DNA of 34,393 bases from Streptomyces pacificus (GCF_011766325.1 NZ_BLLG01000030.1:1-34393); one strand, 5' to 3'. Numbered from the stretch's first letter, positions 7,252-15,545 are shown. Notes: generated by a model not told the origin, from the letters alone. Made by a program: numbers and translations.

Positions 7252-8259
7252 ATGCCGGCAGCCGTAGTCGCGGGGCTCGGATCATGGCTCCCGCCTCGAG
7301 TGGTCACCAACCATGAGCTGACCCGCAGGCTCGACACCACGGACGAGTGGATCCGCAGCCGTATCGGCGTCACCTCCCGGCACGTGGTCGACCCCGGCAC
7401 GGCGACATCGGATCTTGCCGTCGAAGCGGCCCGGCGGGCCCTGCGCTCGGCGGGCGTGCCGGCCGCGGGTGGTGTGCTGCTGGCGACCACCACACCCGAC
7501 CGGCCGTGCCCCGCCACGGCACCCGAGGTCGCGTTCCGTCTCGGTCTCGGCGCCGTACCCGCCTTCGACCTCGCGGCCGTCTGTACGGGGTTCGTCTACG
7601 GCCTCGCGACCGGTGCCGGCCTGATCGCGTCCGGAATCCTCGAGTCGCTGCTGGTGATCGGTGCGGACGCCTACTCCACGATCCTCGACCCCGAGGACCG
7701 CACCTCCTCCGTGATCTTCGGCGACGGAGCGGGCGCGGTGCTGCTGCGCGCGGGCGATCCGGAAGAGCCGGGCGCGCTGGGCCCGTTCGACCTCGGCAGC
7801 GACGGCGAACTCGCGGACCTCATCACCGTGCCCGGGGGCGGCTCACGCCAGCGGTCCTCCCGGACGCCTCCCGATCGCGGTGACCAGTACTTCAAGATGG
7901 ATGGACGCGCGGTCTTCGGCAATGCCGTCGCTCGGATGGCGGGATCCTCGCAGTCCGCACTGGACAAGGCGGGGCTGCGGACGTCCGATGTGGACCGTGT
8001 CGTGGCGCACCAGGCCAACGCCCGCATCCTCGACGCGGTGGCCGCGGAACTGGGAATGGACCGCGAGCGTTTCGTGTCGAACATCGCCCGCGTGGGCAAC
8101 ACCTCCGCCGCGTCCATTCCGCTCGCCCTTGACCACGCGGTGCGCGACGGGGAGCTGAGAGCCGGGCACCGGGTCCTGTTGACCGCTTTCGGGGGCGGCC
8201 TCACCTGGGGTTCCACATCGCTGCGCTGGCCCGGGACCGGCCTCCCGGAAGAGCAGTAG
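7252..8259 (+). CDS. Stand-alone ketosynthase III (FabH-like)
   Basis: The 335-residue protein has standard FabH length and a complete thiolase-fold triad: Cys at ~111 (AAVCTGF), His at ~253 (AHQANARIL) and Asn at ~283 (GNTSAAS). The N-terminus has the usual substrate-arch segment LDTTDEWIRSRIGV, and the C-terminus ends with the GGGLTWGS loop. Family members either prime chain synthesis with an acyl-CoA or, as CerJ-type enzymes, transfer acyl groups to alcohols. Next to modular PKS and tailoring genes, a starter-unit or acyl-transfer role is plausible. It differs clearly from the lstA and lstB subunits further right. The ATG at 7252 follows GAGGAAGGA with good spacing. Confidence 0.9.
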   Translation: MPAAVVAGLGSWLPPRVVTNHELTRRLDTTDEWIRSRIGVTSRHVVDPGTATSDLAVEAARRALRSAGVPAAGGVLLATTTPDRPCPATAPEVAFRLGLGAVPAFDLAAVCTGFVYGLATGAGLIASGILESLLVIGADAYSTILDPEDRTSSVIFGDGAGAVLLRAGDPEEPGALGPFDLGSDGELADLITVPGGGSRQRSSRTPPDRGDQYFKMDGRAVFGNAVARMAGSSQSALDKAGLRTSDVDRVVAHQANARILDAVAAELGMDRERFVSNIARVGNTSAASIPLALDHAVRDGELRAGHRVLLTAFGGGLTWGSTSLRWPGTGLPEEQ

Positions 8260-8292
8260 GAGGGCCCAAGGGGCGGGCACCCCTCGGCCCTT
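8260..8292. terminator. Imperfect inverted repeat between convergent genes
   Basis: AGGGCC and AAGGGG on the left pair with CCCCT and GGCCCT on the right, with small bulges, around a CGGGCA loop. The structure lies between the end of the ketosynthase III gene and the end of the minus-strand membrane-protein gene, where a bidirectional terminator is expected. Confidence 0.55.
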
Positions 8293-8305
8293 TGACGAAC
8301 GGCGA

Positions 8306-8731
8306 TCAGACGGCGACGGCCCTCTCGTCCGGAAGAGGCATGACGCGGTGGAAGATCGGCACGGCGATCACGGCGACCAGCACGTGCATGAACATGAGCG
8401 CGAGCACACCCAGCGGATCGGCGCCGTCGAAGAAGAACACCGGTATGTCGGCGAGAAGGGACACCCCGACCACGGCCGGCACCAGTGTGCGCAGCACGGC
8501 GCGAGGACGGCGGGAGCGCCTGCGGATCCGCGCCCACACCACCGCGGCCACGATCACGCTGACGGTGGTGACCACCACGTATCCCTTGGCTTGCAGCCCC
8601 TCGACCGCCCCGTCATCCGAGCCCAGAGCCTGCGCCGCCCACGACACCACGGCGTTGCCGGCACTGCCCAGCGCGGCCGCTGCGACGGTGCCCAGCACGG
8701 CTTTGCCGCGGTTGACCCTCTCCACGGTCAT
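8306..8731 (-). CDS. Small four-helix membrane protein (DUF6069-like)
   Basis: The 141-residue product has four hydrophobic segments: AVLGTVAAAALGSAGNAVV, YVVVTTVSVIVAAVVWA, LVPAVVGVSLLADIPVFFF and GVLALMFMHVLVAVIAVPIF. An Arg-rich loop (RIRRRSRRPR) lies between the second and third, and would face the cytoplasm by the positive-inside rule. It resembles the DUF6069 family of actinobacterial membrane proteins; no function is known to me. The gene converges on the ketosynthase III gene and is the only minus-strand gene in this part, so it may not belong to the pathway. Confidence 0.75.
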   Translation of the reverse strand: MTVERVNRGKAVLGTVAAAALGSAGNAVVSWAAQALGSDDGAVEGLQAKGYVVVTTVSVIVAAVVWARIRRRSRRPRAVLRTLVPAVVGVSLLADIPVFFFDGADPLGVLALMFMHVLVAVIAVPIFHRVMPLPDERAVAV

Positions 8732-9124
8732 CACACTCCCGTGCGGTTGCCCGGATGTTCCCTGCCGACGATAGGAGCGGCGCACCTGGCGTACGGCAAG
8801 AACGCCCACCGGGAGACACCGCCCGGTGGGCGCTGCGCGCTTCGCGTGGTCCCTACCCCGGCGAGGCGCAGGCCCGGCGGGACAGGGCCGCCGAAGTGGC
8901 GCGGTGCGCGCAGGCGATACCCGGACCCCTCGTGCTCGCCCCCGCTCTGCGTCCGCCGCGCGCCCTAGGGGAAGCACTAGCAGCCCGCCCGTAGCCTTGG
9001 CGTGTCATGTGCAGGACGTGCGATGTCATGACCTGGGGCGCGCCGGGGACGGCTGCGGTGCAGGGTGAACCCGTCGGACGCGAGCCACCTGGCGCCCCGG
9101 CCGCAGACCACGAGGAGACCCACC
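8732..9124. other. Divergent intergenic region between membrane protein and O-methyltransferase
   Basis: No gene is supported. An open frame across 8755-8994 gives no recognisable product. The stretch should hold the promoters of both divergent genes and contains the palindromic site at 8965-8980. Confidence 0.45.
8965..8980 (+). promoter_or_regulatory. Candidate PAS-LuxR (PimM-type) operator
   Basis: CTAGGGGAAGCACTAG matches the PimM-type consensus CTVGGGAWWTCCCBAG, as I recall it, at 13 of 16 positions, including both CTAG-like ends. It lies 145 bp upstream of the methyltransferase start, and the locus carries two copies of a PAS-LuxR gene. By eye I saw no equally good match elsewhere. Confidence 0.45.
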
Positions 9125-10168
9125 ATGGACGAGACGCGTTCCAGGCCGTCGCAACTCCCGCTTCTGACGCTCACCAACGGGTTCATGAGTTTCAAGACCT
9201 TCGCCGCCGCCGTCGAGTTGGACGTGTTCACCAAGCTTGCCGACGGACGCACCGTGACCGGGGCCGAGTTCGCCGAACTCATCGGCCTCGGGGAGCGCCC
9301 GGCCCGGGTGCTGGCCGCCGCGCTGGTCGCCCTCGAACTCCTCCACAAGGAAGGGGACGGGTACCGCAACGCACCGGTCGCCGAGGAGTTCCTGGTAGAG
9401 GGCCGGCCGTACTTCTTCGGCGGCTACCTCCAGTTCTACAACCACGCCATGTACCCGGGGTGGCAGAACGTGGTGCATGCCCTGCGGGCCGACCGGCCGG
9501 TGTTCTTGGATTCCGACAGGCAGGACAATGTCTTCGACTCCGCCGAGGACCGTTTCCTGATGGACTTCTTCTGGAACGCCATGCACGCGGTGGCGGGGTT
9601 CAGCGCGCACGCCCTGGGGCGCGCCTACGACTTCTCCGGGTTCCGCAGCCTGCTGGATGTGGGCGGCGGGTCCGGCGGCTTCCCCATCGAACTGTGCAGC
9701 CAGTACCCCTCCCTGACGGCGACGGTCTACGAGCTGCCCCATGTCTGCGCCATCGCGAGCGAGCGGATCAAGGAAGCCGGACTGGAGTCGGCCATCGGCA
9801 CCTTCGCCGGCGACTTCTCCCGGGACGCGGCCCTGCCCGGCGGCCACGACGCGATCCTGCTGAGCCAGGTCCTGCACTGTGGCGACGAGCGCTCCAACCG
9901 GGAGCTGCTGCGCAAGTGCTTCGATGCGCTGCCCGCGGGAGGCGCGGTCCTGATCTGCGAGCTGCTCCTCAACGCCGAGCGCACCGGACCGGCCGAGGCG
10001 GCCCTGATGGGTATGAACATGCTGATGTCGCACACCGGTGGCCAGAACTACTCGGAGGCCGAGTACACGGCCTGGCTGGGCGAAACGGGCTTCATCTCCC
10101 CCGAGGTGGTCCGCGTGGAAGCGGCCGGCGCCAACGGTGCCGTCATCGCGTACAAGCCCGCCGGTTGA
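9125..10168 (+). CDS. SAM-dependent O-methyltransferase
   Basis: The 347-residue protein has the two-part layout of plant-COMT-like O-methyltransferases common in antibiotic clusters. The N-terminal helical dimerisation domain begins LTLTNGFMSFKTFAAAVELD. The C-terminal Rossmann domain has the SAM motif LLDVGGGSGGFPIEL (Asp at ~178), VYELPHV for the ribose-binding acidic residue, and SQVLHCGD, which carries the usual catalytic-base His region. It should methylate a hydroxyl on a polyketide or aromatic intermediate. The ATG at 9125 has GAGGAG at 9112-9117, seven bases upstream. It is probably co-transcribed with the monooxygenase gene 131 bp downstream. Confidence 0.9.
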   Translation: MDETRSRPSQLPLLTLTNGFMSFKTFAAAVELDVFTKLADGRTVTGAEFAELIGLGERPARVLAAALVALELLHKEGDGYRNAPVAEEFLVEGRPYFFGGYLQFYNHAMYPGWQNVVHALRADRPVFLDSDRQDNVFDSAEDRFLMDFFWNAMHAVAGFSAHALGRAYDFSGFRSLLDVGGGSGGFPIELCSQYPSLTATVYELPHVCAIASERIKEAGLESAIGTFAGDFSRDAALPGGHDAILLSQVLHCGDERSNRELLRKCFDALPAGGAVLICELLLNAERTGPAEAALMGMNMLMSHTGGQNYSEAEYTAWLGETGFISPEVVRVEAAGANGAVIAYKPAG

Positions 10169-10299
10169 GAACCGCGGGGTGCGCCCGAGACGCTCCGCCC
10201 CCGGCTGCCGCACCTCTGCGCAACCTCCGCTCCGCAGGCCCTGATCTCCCACCCCCGGCTCCCGGCTCCGGCCGGGCTGCCGTGTTCCCCGGAGGCCCC

Positions 10300-12120
10300 G
10301 TGCCCGACGCATCCGCCCCCCACCGCGAAGCACCCAACGACCGGTCAGCCACGGACACCGAGACACCGGTACTGATCGTCGGAGGCGGCGCGGCCGGGCT
10401 GACCGCTTCCCTCCTGCTCTCCCGACTCGGTGTGGTCCACGAACTCGTCAACTCCGCCCCGACCACCTCCACGCTGCCCAAGGCGCACCTGCTCAACCAG
10501 CGCACCATGGAGATCTTCCGAGGCGTTGGCCTGGCGGACGCCGTGTACCGCCGCGGCACCCCGCCCGAGCACATGTCGCATGTCGGCTGGTACGCCGGCC
10601 TGGCGGGCAAAGCCCCGGACCACGGGCGCCGCTGCGCCCGGATCGAGGCGTGGGGCGCCGGCGGCGCCGATCCCGCCTGGTCCGCGGCGAGTGCCTGCCG
10701 CACCACCAACCTGGCCCAGTTCCATCTGGAGCCCCTGCTGAGGGCGCACGCCGAGGAACTCGCGCCGGGCTGTCTCCGCTTCGGTCAGGAGGTCACCGCC
10801 GTCGAGCAGGACGACAGCGGGGTAAGGGCGGAGATCACCGATCCGGACACGGGTGCCACCCGGCACGTCCGGGCCCGCTACCTGCTCGCCTGCGACGGCG
10901 GCAGGAGGGTGGGTCCCGCTCTGGGCATCGGCCTCCAGGGCGCCCCCGACATCGCCCGTATGGTCTCCGTCCATCTGAGCGCCGACCTGTCCCGGTGGAT
11001 GGACGACCCCGAGGTACTGCTGCGCTGGTTCTGGCTGCCCGAGTCGGGCGTCGGCGTCTCACTCGTCCCCGTGGGGCCCGATCGCTGGGGTCCGCACTCG
11101 GAGGAATGGGTCGTCCACTTCGGACAGGCCGCCGACGGCGCAGGCCTGGACGACGAGAGTGCCGTCAAGCACGTGCGTACCGCCCTGGGCATCGATGATC
11201 ACCCCCTGACCGTCCACCGGGTCACCCGGTGGACGGTGGAGGGCGTGGTGGCCGAAAGGTTCCGTGAAGGGCGCGTCCTGCTGCTCGGGGACGCCGCCCA
11301 CCGGTTCCCGCCGACCGGCGGGTTCGGGCTGAACTCCGCGGTGCAGGACGCACACAACCTCGCCTGGAAGATCGCCGCGGTGCTCGCCGGCCGAGCCGGG
11401 GACGGTCTCCTGGACACCTACGAGGACGAGCGCAAGCGGGTGGCGGTGGCCAACGTCCAGCACTCGGTGAACAGCGCCGTCAACCATCTGCTGGCCCTGC
11501 AGACCCTGGGCATGGGCCCGGGCAGCGACCCCGAGGCCAACTGGTCGACCCTGCGCAGGCTGTGGGGCACGGATCCGGACGACGCCGCCTTCCGGGCCGT
11601 GGCACGGCGGGCCACGGCTTCGCAGTCGATGGAGTTCGACGCGCTCAACCTGGAGTACGGCTACGCCTACGATGTGACGTCCGCCGTCGTCGGCGACGGC
11701 ACTCCGCCGCCCGACAACCCCGACCCGGTGCGGGTGTACCGGCCCGGGACACGTCCGGGGCAGCCTCTGCCCCATGCCTGGCTCGAGGACCCCGCGGGCA
11801 CTCGGGTGGCGCTGATGGACCTGGTCGGTCCGGGTGCGTTCCTCTTGGTCACAGGCAGCGGGGGAGAGGTGTGGAGGGCGGCCGCGCTGAGAGCGGCCGA
11901 GCGGCTCGACGTGCCGCTGGACACGGTGTGCGTCGAGCACACCGCGGGCGACTACGTGGATCCCCGGTCCGCCTGGATCGACCGGCGTGGGGTCGGCCCT
12001 GAGGGGGCGGTGCTGGTCCGCCCGGACCGCTTCGTGGCTTGGCGCTCGCCCGGCGCATCGCCGGATCCCGAAGCGCACCTGACGGCCGTCCTGAGGCAGA
12101 TCCTCGACATCGCCGGCTGA
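10300..12120 (+). CDS. FAD-dependent aromatic-hydroxylase-type monooxygenase
   Basis: The product is about 606 residues. It has the FAD ADP-binding motif VLIVGGGAAGLTASLLL from residue ~24, LLACDGGRR (the DG motif, with Gly in place of the usual Ala) and RVLLLGDAAHRFPP (Asp at ~331, the ribityl-binding GD motif). The C-terminal ~180 residues are the thioredoxin-like domain found in MhpA/TfdB-type phenol hydroxylases and in aromatic polyketide hydroxylases such as the RdmE and PgaE types. It uses NAD(P)H and oxygen to hydroxylate, or occasionally oxidatively cleave, a phenolic or polyketide substrate. The GTG at 10300 has GGAGG just upstream (10291-10295). An in-frame GTG at 10282 is possible. 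The same frame stays open far upstream, but that part overlaps the methyltransferase gene and is not coding. Confidence 0.88.
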   Translation: MPDASAPHREAPNDRSATDTETPVLIVGGGAAGLTASLLLSRLGVVHELVNSAPTTSTLPKAHLLNQRTMEIFRGVGLADAVYRRGTPPEHMSHVGWYAGLAGKAPDHGRRCARIEAWGAGGADPAWSAASACRTTNLAQFHLEPLLRAHAEELAPGCLRFGQEVTAVEQDDSGVRAEITDPDTGATRHVRARYLLACDGGRRVGPALGIGLQGAPDIARMVSVHLSADLSRWMDDPEVLLRWFWLPESGVGVSLVPVGPDRWGPHSEEWVVHFGQAADGAGLDDESAVKHVRTALGIDDHPLTVHRVTRWTVEGVVAERFREGRVLLLGDAAHRFPPTGGFGLNSAVQDAHNLAWKIAAVLAGRAGDGLLDTYEDERKRVAVANVQHSVNSAVNHLLALQTLGMGPGSDPEANWSTLRRLWGTDPDDAAFRAVARRATASQSMEFDALNLEYGYAYDVTSAVVGDGTPPPDNPDPVRVYRPGTRPGQPLPHAWLEDPAGTRVALMDLVGPGAFLLVTGSGGEVWRAAALRAAERLDVPLDTVCVEHTAGDYVDPRSAWIDRRGVGPEGAVLVRPDRFVAWRSPGASPDPEAHLTAVLRQILDIAG

Positions 12121-12650
12121 CGGGCCGATCCTGTCCCGCCGAGCGCCGACCGGGCGAAGTCGCGGGTCACGTTCCGCATCGCCGGGACGACGCGGGGAGC
12201 AGGGTGGCAGTCCCCGGCAGGCGTCGGTGGCTCCCGCCGCTGCATCGCTCTGCGGGACACGACCGCCGGCCCTTCGGGTCTGATCTCCCGGAGTCTGCGG
12301 AGCGGGCTCGGCTCCCGGACGGCCGGGCGGGCGGGGCGGAGCCCGCGTTCGAGAGGCTGCGCGCCGCGGGAGCGCGAGGGGACTGTCCGGGGTGGGGTGG
12401 GGTGGGGCCGCTCAGCCATCTGCGGGCCGATGGCCTTACTTATCCTATATTTTCCCTTTGCCCGGTGTTTAGTGTAGTGCACGCTACAGTTCTCTTGCCT
12501 ACGAGGCACCGCACAGCGCTCCGACCCGGTCACCTCCTTCGAGCCCGCAACCGCGTCATCGGCTCCGGGGAACCGGCGCGACCAGACCCCTCCCGCTCGC
12601 TCAATGCCGTACCGAGCGCCGAGCCGGCAGCTCGGAAAGGACTGATCCCC
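12121..12650. other. Intergenic region with AT-rich regulatory segment
   Basis: No gene is supported in this 530-bp stretch. Its 3' half contains an unusually AT-rich run (12436-12495) next to an imperfect inverted repeat, likely the control region for the ATP-binding protein gene. Confidence 0.5.
12436..12488 (+). promoter_or_regulatory. AT-rich region with TGTAG-N6-CTACA inverted repeat
   Basis: The sequence is rich in A/T (including TATCCTATATTTTCCC), in sharp contrast with its surroundings. TGTAG (12473-12477) and CTACA (12484-12488) form an inverted repeat with a 6-base spacer. It lies about 160 bp upstream of the next gene and may bind a dimeric regulator. No unambiguous -35/-10 pair was found. 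Confidence 0.4.
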
Positions 12651-13277
12651 ATGGCCTCTGACGCCATCGGCCGCCTCGTGTACTCCCGTGCCCGCCTGCG
12701 CCTGCGCCGTCTCGTGCCGAAACCTGGACGGGTGCTGCCGGCCGCCGGCTCCGGTCCCGCCAACCCGCCCGTGTCCTTCGCCGCACGCCAGGCAGCACTC
12801 TGGTCCCGCATGACACAGCCCCTGCGGCCGCTGGAATCCCCCCGCGCCCGTGCCACCGACCGCGAGTCCTCCTGGCCCCTCAGCCGGGAGCCGGCCTCGG
12901 TCCGCCGGGCCCGGCACCTGGCCGCCGCGCAACTCGAGATCTGGGGTCTGCGGGACCTGCCCGACCTGGCGGAGACCGCCGAACTCCTCATCAGCGAACT
13001 GGTCACCAACTCCGTACGCCACACACGCGGTCCCCTGCGGCTCAACCTCCGCATCCACGACGGGTGCCTGTGCTGCGAGGTCGAGGACACCGACGGCGCC
13101 GGCCCCGCGGCCGGCCCGGCCGAGCGCCTGGCCGCCTGCCGCGCGGACAGCTGGGCCGAAGGCGGCCGGGGCATCGGCCTTCTCGACGCACTCGCCGACA
13201 CCTGGGGCAGCTGCCGCACCGCCACCGGCAAGACGACCTGGTTCCAACTCCAGGCCACCCTCCCCGCGATCGCCTGA
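12651..13277 (+). CDS. ATP-binding anti-sigma-factor-like protein (RsbW/HATPase_c_2)
   Basis: The 208-residue protein has a basic, low-complexity N-terminus of ~70 residues followed by a GHKL/HATPase domain. Visible motifs are ELVTNSVRHT (N box), EVEDTDG (G1-like) and EGGRGIGLLDALADTWG (G2). There is no histidine-phosphotransfer or transmembrane segment, so it resembles the many Streptomyces RsbW-like proteins that bind sigma or anti-anti-sigma factors, or modulate regulators, by serine phosphorylation. The ATG at 12651 has GGAAAGGA upstream. A partner gene (XRE/DUF397 or anti-anti-sigma) is not adjacent, so its target is unknown. Confidence 0.82.
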   Translation: MASDAIGRLVYSRARLRLRRLVPKPGRVLPAAGSGPANPPVSFAARQAALWSRMTQPLRPLESPRARATDRESSWPLSREPASVRRARHLAAAQLEIWGLRDLPDLAETAELLISELVTNSVRHTRGPLRLNLRIHDGCLCCEVEDTDGAGPAAGPAERLAACRADSWAEGGRGIGLLDALADTWGSCRTATGKTTWFQLQATLPAIA

Positions 13278-14066
13278 CCCCGGGACGACGTCCCGCACCC
13301 ATCACCGAAGCCGCAGAGCCGCAGCGCAGCAGGGCCGCCTCGTGCCGGTCGTCGCCCGTCTGCCGTCGCCGCTCCAGTACGCGGCAACGCACCCCCACCC
13401 GCTCCGAACCGTGCTGAGCCCGTCGACTGCTGCCCATTGACCGGTTCTGACGTAGAAGACGCCACGTGGCCGAAGAACGGCGCGTTTCTTACACGAGTGT
13501 GACGCCCCGCCGCTCCCTCTTGTCCGGGCCGGGGCGCGGCTTGTGTACTGTCCTGCGTTGCCGTCCGGCAGCCGCCCGCGCGGAAGCGCGGTCCGGAATC
13601 TGATCGAGAAGGCAGGTCGCTGTGACCCGGCAGATACCCAGCGGAACCGCGGGAGCGGCGGAGCGGGAAGGCCTGTGAGTGTGCCGCCCGCTCCGAGCGG
13701 GTGCCGCTCTCTCTCCCCCTCCGCAGCCACTGCCGGTATCCGCCCGGGGACCCCGGAGCAGCCGATCCTGCGCCGCAGACGGCGAGGGCGCGCAGGTCGT
13801 CGCGCATGTCGCAACGGGCCGCTACGGGTGCGAGTGCCGGGGAGCCGGTGCCGCGGGCCGTCGGGGGGTGATGCCGCCGGGGTGTCTCCGGCCTGCGACG
13901 TCACCCGTCGGAGGGCGATCCCATGGTGCTTTTCATCTGTAGCGGGTGATGACCGGTCCCCCGCGTCTGAGTTTGGATACGGCCATGACGGAGTTCCGGG
14001 CGGCTCGGGGGCCCTCACGGTGCACCGCGTACTCCACCACGTCAACCCATGTGAAGGAGTCGGTAC
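13278..14066. other. Long intergenic region upstream of small RiPP-like gene
   Basis: No convincing gene was found. A small hairpin (CGGGAC-GAC-GTCCCG, 13281-13295) right after the ATP-binding protein stop may be a terminator. TTACAC-GA-GTGTGA at 13489-13502 is an imperfect palindrome. A GTG at 13622 opens an 18-codon frame that is too short to support. The region ends in the ribosome binding site of the gene at 14067. Confidence 0.45.
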
Positions 14067-14219
14067 ATGAACGATGTCGACCTGCGCCTTGAACAGGAAG
14101 CACCCGAGATCGAGGTGCTTGCCGACGCTCAATCGCCGAGTTCCACGGTCGGCACCGGATCGTCGGTGAGCACTGCGGGAGGCACCGCAGGGACCATCGG
14201 CACGGTCGGCTGCGGCTGA
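14067..14219 (+). CDS. Candidate RiPP precursor peptide (50 aa)
   Basis: The ATG follows GAAGGAG (14053-14059) with ideal spacing, and the 50-codon frame ends at TGA 14217. Residues 1-22 form an acidic leader, including EAPEIEVLAD, similar in character to leaders read by LanB/YcaO-type RiPP enzymes. Residues 23-50 form an uncharged core with six Ser, six Thr, many Gly and one Cys, ending TIGTVGCG. That layout fits a thiopeptide-, lanthipeptide- or azole-type precursor. No intact modification enzyme lies in the window, but a decayed dehydratase-like fragment starts ~85 bp downstream. The peptide may be an orphan remnant or may be modified by enzymes encoded elsewhere. I cannot assign a named family. 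Confidence 0.6.
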   Translation: MNDVDLRLEQEAPEIEVLADAQSPSSTVGTGSSVSTAGGTAGTIGTVGCG

Positions 14220-14252
14220 CCGGCCGGGCGGGAGCGGCCGGCGGTCGGGCGG

Positions 14253-14795
14253 GTGGCCGGTCCCCAGCGTCGGCTTGATCCCTCCGGAGCCGGACCCGCG
14301 TCCCGGTACTTCCGTCCACGCTTCACCACGGAGCCGCCTGCGTGTGCCTTCGGGGGAGTCTCCCGCCTCCCCGGCGTCCGAACGCGGTCCGGCGGCGCGA
14401 TCGCCGCGGAGGCCGGTCGGACGGACCGTCCGCGTCCTCGCCGACGGCGTCAGACACCACGGTGACCTGTTCGACGCCGGCTGTCCCGATGCGCCTACGG
14501 CCCCGGCACTGCCCGTCCTCGGGGACGGGAAGGCCCTCATGACACGGACCCGGTCATCGCGAAGGCGGTCGGGCCCGCTCTGCGCAGCGACCGAGTACGA
14601 ATCCGCGTCCACCCCTGCCCAGGCCGCGACGGATCCCCGCCCGGCCGGTCGGACGCGGTTCCCGAGCGGGCAGCGGTCGCCGTCCACCGGAATGAACTCG
14701 CGGCGGTGCGTGAGGCGGTCGGGAACCGCGCGGGACAACACCCCGCCGCGGGAGGCCTCGCGCCGCTCTCCGAAGGCCCGGGGAACCGGGTCGGG
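14253..14795 (+). pseudogene. Decayed coding sequence, possibly RiPP dehydratase (LanB) remnant
   Basis: No intact gene spans this stretch, but pieces look coding. At 14304-14369 one frame reads RYFRPRFTTEPPACAFGGVS, which resembles the RYxxRxTTRPTPFGLFAGVS signature of the lantibiotic dehydratase N-terminal domain. From about 14537 a different frame reads DPVIAKAVGPALRSDRVRI and continues without a stop and with G/C third positions to ~14795, where the duplicated block begins abruptly. The dehydratase match is short and imperfect. The position, directly after a RiPP-like precursor, is what makes it plausible. Confidence 0.3.
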
Positions 14796-15545
14796 TTACC
14801 TCGAACCACACTCACGTGAGGACAGCTTCGATGCATAGTGCCGCCGCTGGCTTTCTCGAGATGGGCCGGTTCGTCGGTCCGGCAACGGCCTCCGACACGC
14901 CCGAAGTGGACGTGTTCAGGACGCTCCTCGACCGGTCCGGTCTGCTCCTGGCGGGCCTCGACCTTCAGATGTGCCTGGTCGAGGCGAGCGACGAGTTCGT
15001 CGGGCAGTTCGGCACTTCCCGTGAGAGCCTGATCGGCAGCAGCTTCTACGAGTTGCTGCATCCGGGTGTGCACGCTCCGATGCGCAGGCAGTTCACCCGT
15101 CTCCTCGAAGGCCGCCGCGAGCGCTTCGTCGAGCACCTGGCCGGTGTCGGACCCCGGCGGACGGTGTTCACCGGGGAGATCGCCGGCATCGCCGTGCACA
15201 GTCAGTGCCGTGAACTCGTGGGGTTCGTGGTGCTGGTGAACCCGGAGCAGACGGAGCCGGCCGATGCGGTCGTGGTGGACCGCAACCGCATCCTCAGCGA
15301 GATCGGTGCCCGCATCCTGGAGGGCATCGCGGGCGGCGAGTCCACGGTGTGCCTCGCCTCACGTCTGTTCCTCAGCAGGCAGGGCGTCGAGTACCACGTG
15401 GGGACGATGCTCAAGAAGCTCAAGGCGCCCAACCGCGCCGCGCTCGTCAGCAGGGCCTACAGCCTGGGTGTCCTGACAGTGGGGAGCTGGCCCCCGAAGG
15501 TGTCACCCGACTTCGTCAAGTGACCCCCGGGCGAGCCTGACCGGG
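14796..15545 (+). repeat. Direct repeat, copy 2 (~750 bp, contains PAS-LuxR gene)
   Basis: Second copy of the block at 6117-6868, in the same orientation. It starts at the same TTACCTCGAACC and ends at the same GACCGGG, with a two-base shortening of the C-run after the stop codon. It is inserted against unrelated flanking sequence on both sides. Confidence 0.95.
14831..15523 (+). CDS. PAS-LuxR family transcriptional regulator, copy 2 (no TTA)
   Basis: This 230-residue protein differs from the first copy by only a few residues: Ser to Thr in FGTSRES, Gly to Ser in LIGSSFYE, and Thr to Ala in GEIAGIAV. PAS and LuxR domains are intact. The codon that is TTA in copy 1 is CTG here (15056-15058), within a small cluster of silent changes, so this copy should be free of bldA control. 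The promoter-like TTGACC/TACGAT upstream of copy 1 is absent, and the sequence before this copy is GC-rich with no evident promoter. Expression may come from read-through or be low. The ATG at 14831 was chosen by analogy with copy 1; a GTG at 14816 is in frame. Confidence 0.88.
   Translation: MHSAAAGFLEMGRFVGPATASDTPEVDVFRTLLDRSGLLLAGLDLQMCLVEASDEFVGQFGTSRESLIGSSFYELLHPGVHAPMRRQFTRLLEGRRERFVEHLAGVGPRRTVFTGEIAGIAVHSQCRELVGFVVLVNPEQTEPADAVVVDRNRILSEIGARILEGIAGGESTVCLASRLFLSRQGVEYHVGTMLKKLKAPNRAALVSRAYSLGVLTVGSWPPKVSPDFVK

Noticed and set aside
7252..8259. Ketosynthase III as a third lst subunit
   Set aside because: It is FabH-like with standard motifs, lies 11 kb from lstA, and is separated by unrelated regulators and the exporter.
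9007..10299. Long open frame running into the FAD monooxygenase from upstream
   Set aside because: It overlaps the methyltransferase gene in another frame and its product there is Arg/Pro-rich with no motif. The real start is near 10300.
13543..14070. 175-codon open frame before the RiPP-like gene
   Set aside because: The product is low-complexity and basic with no known motif, and there is no ribosome binding site; it fits a chance open frame in GC-rich DNA.
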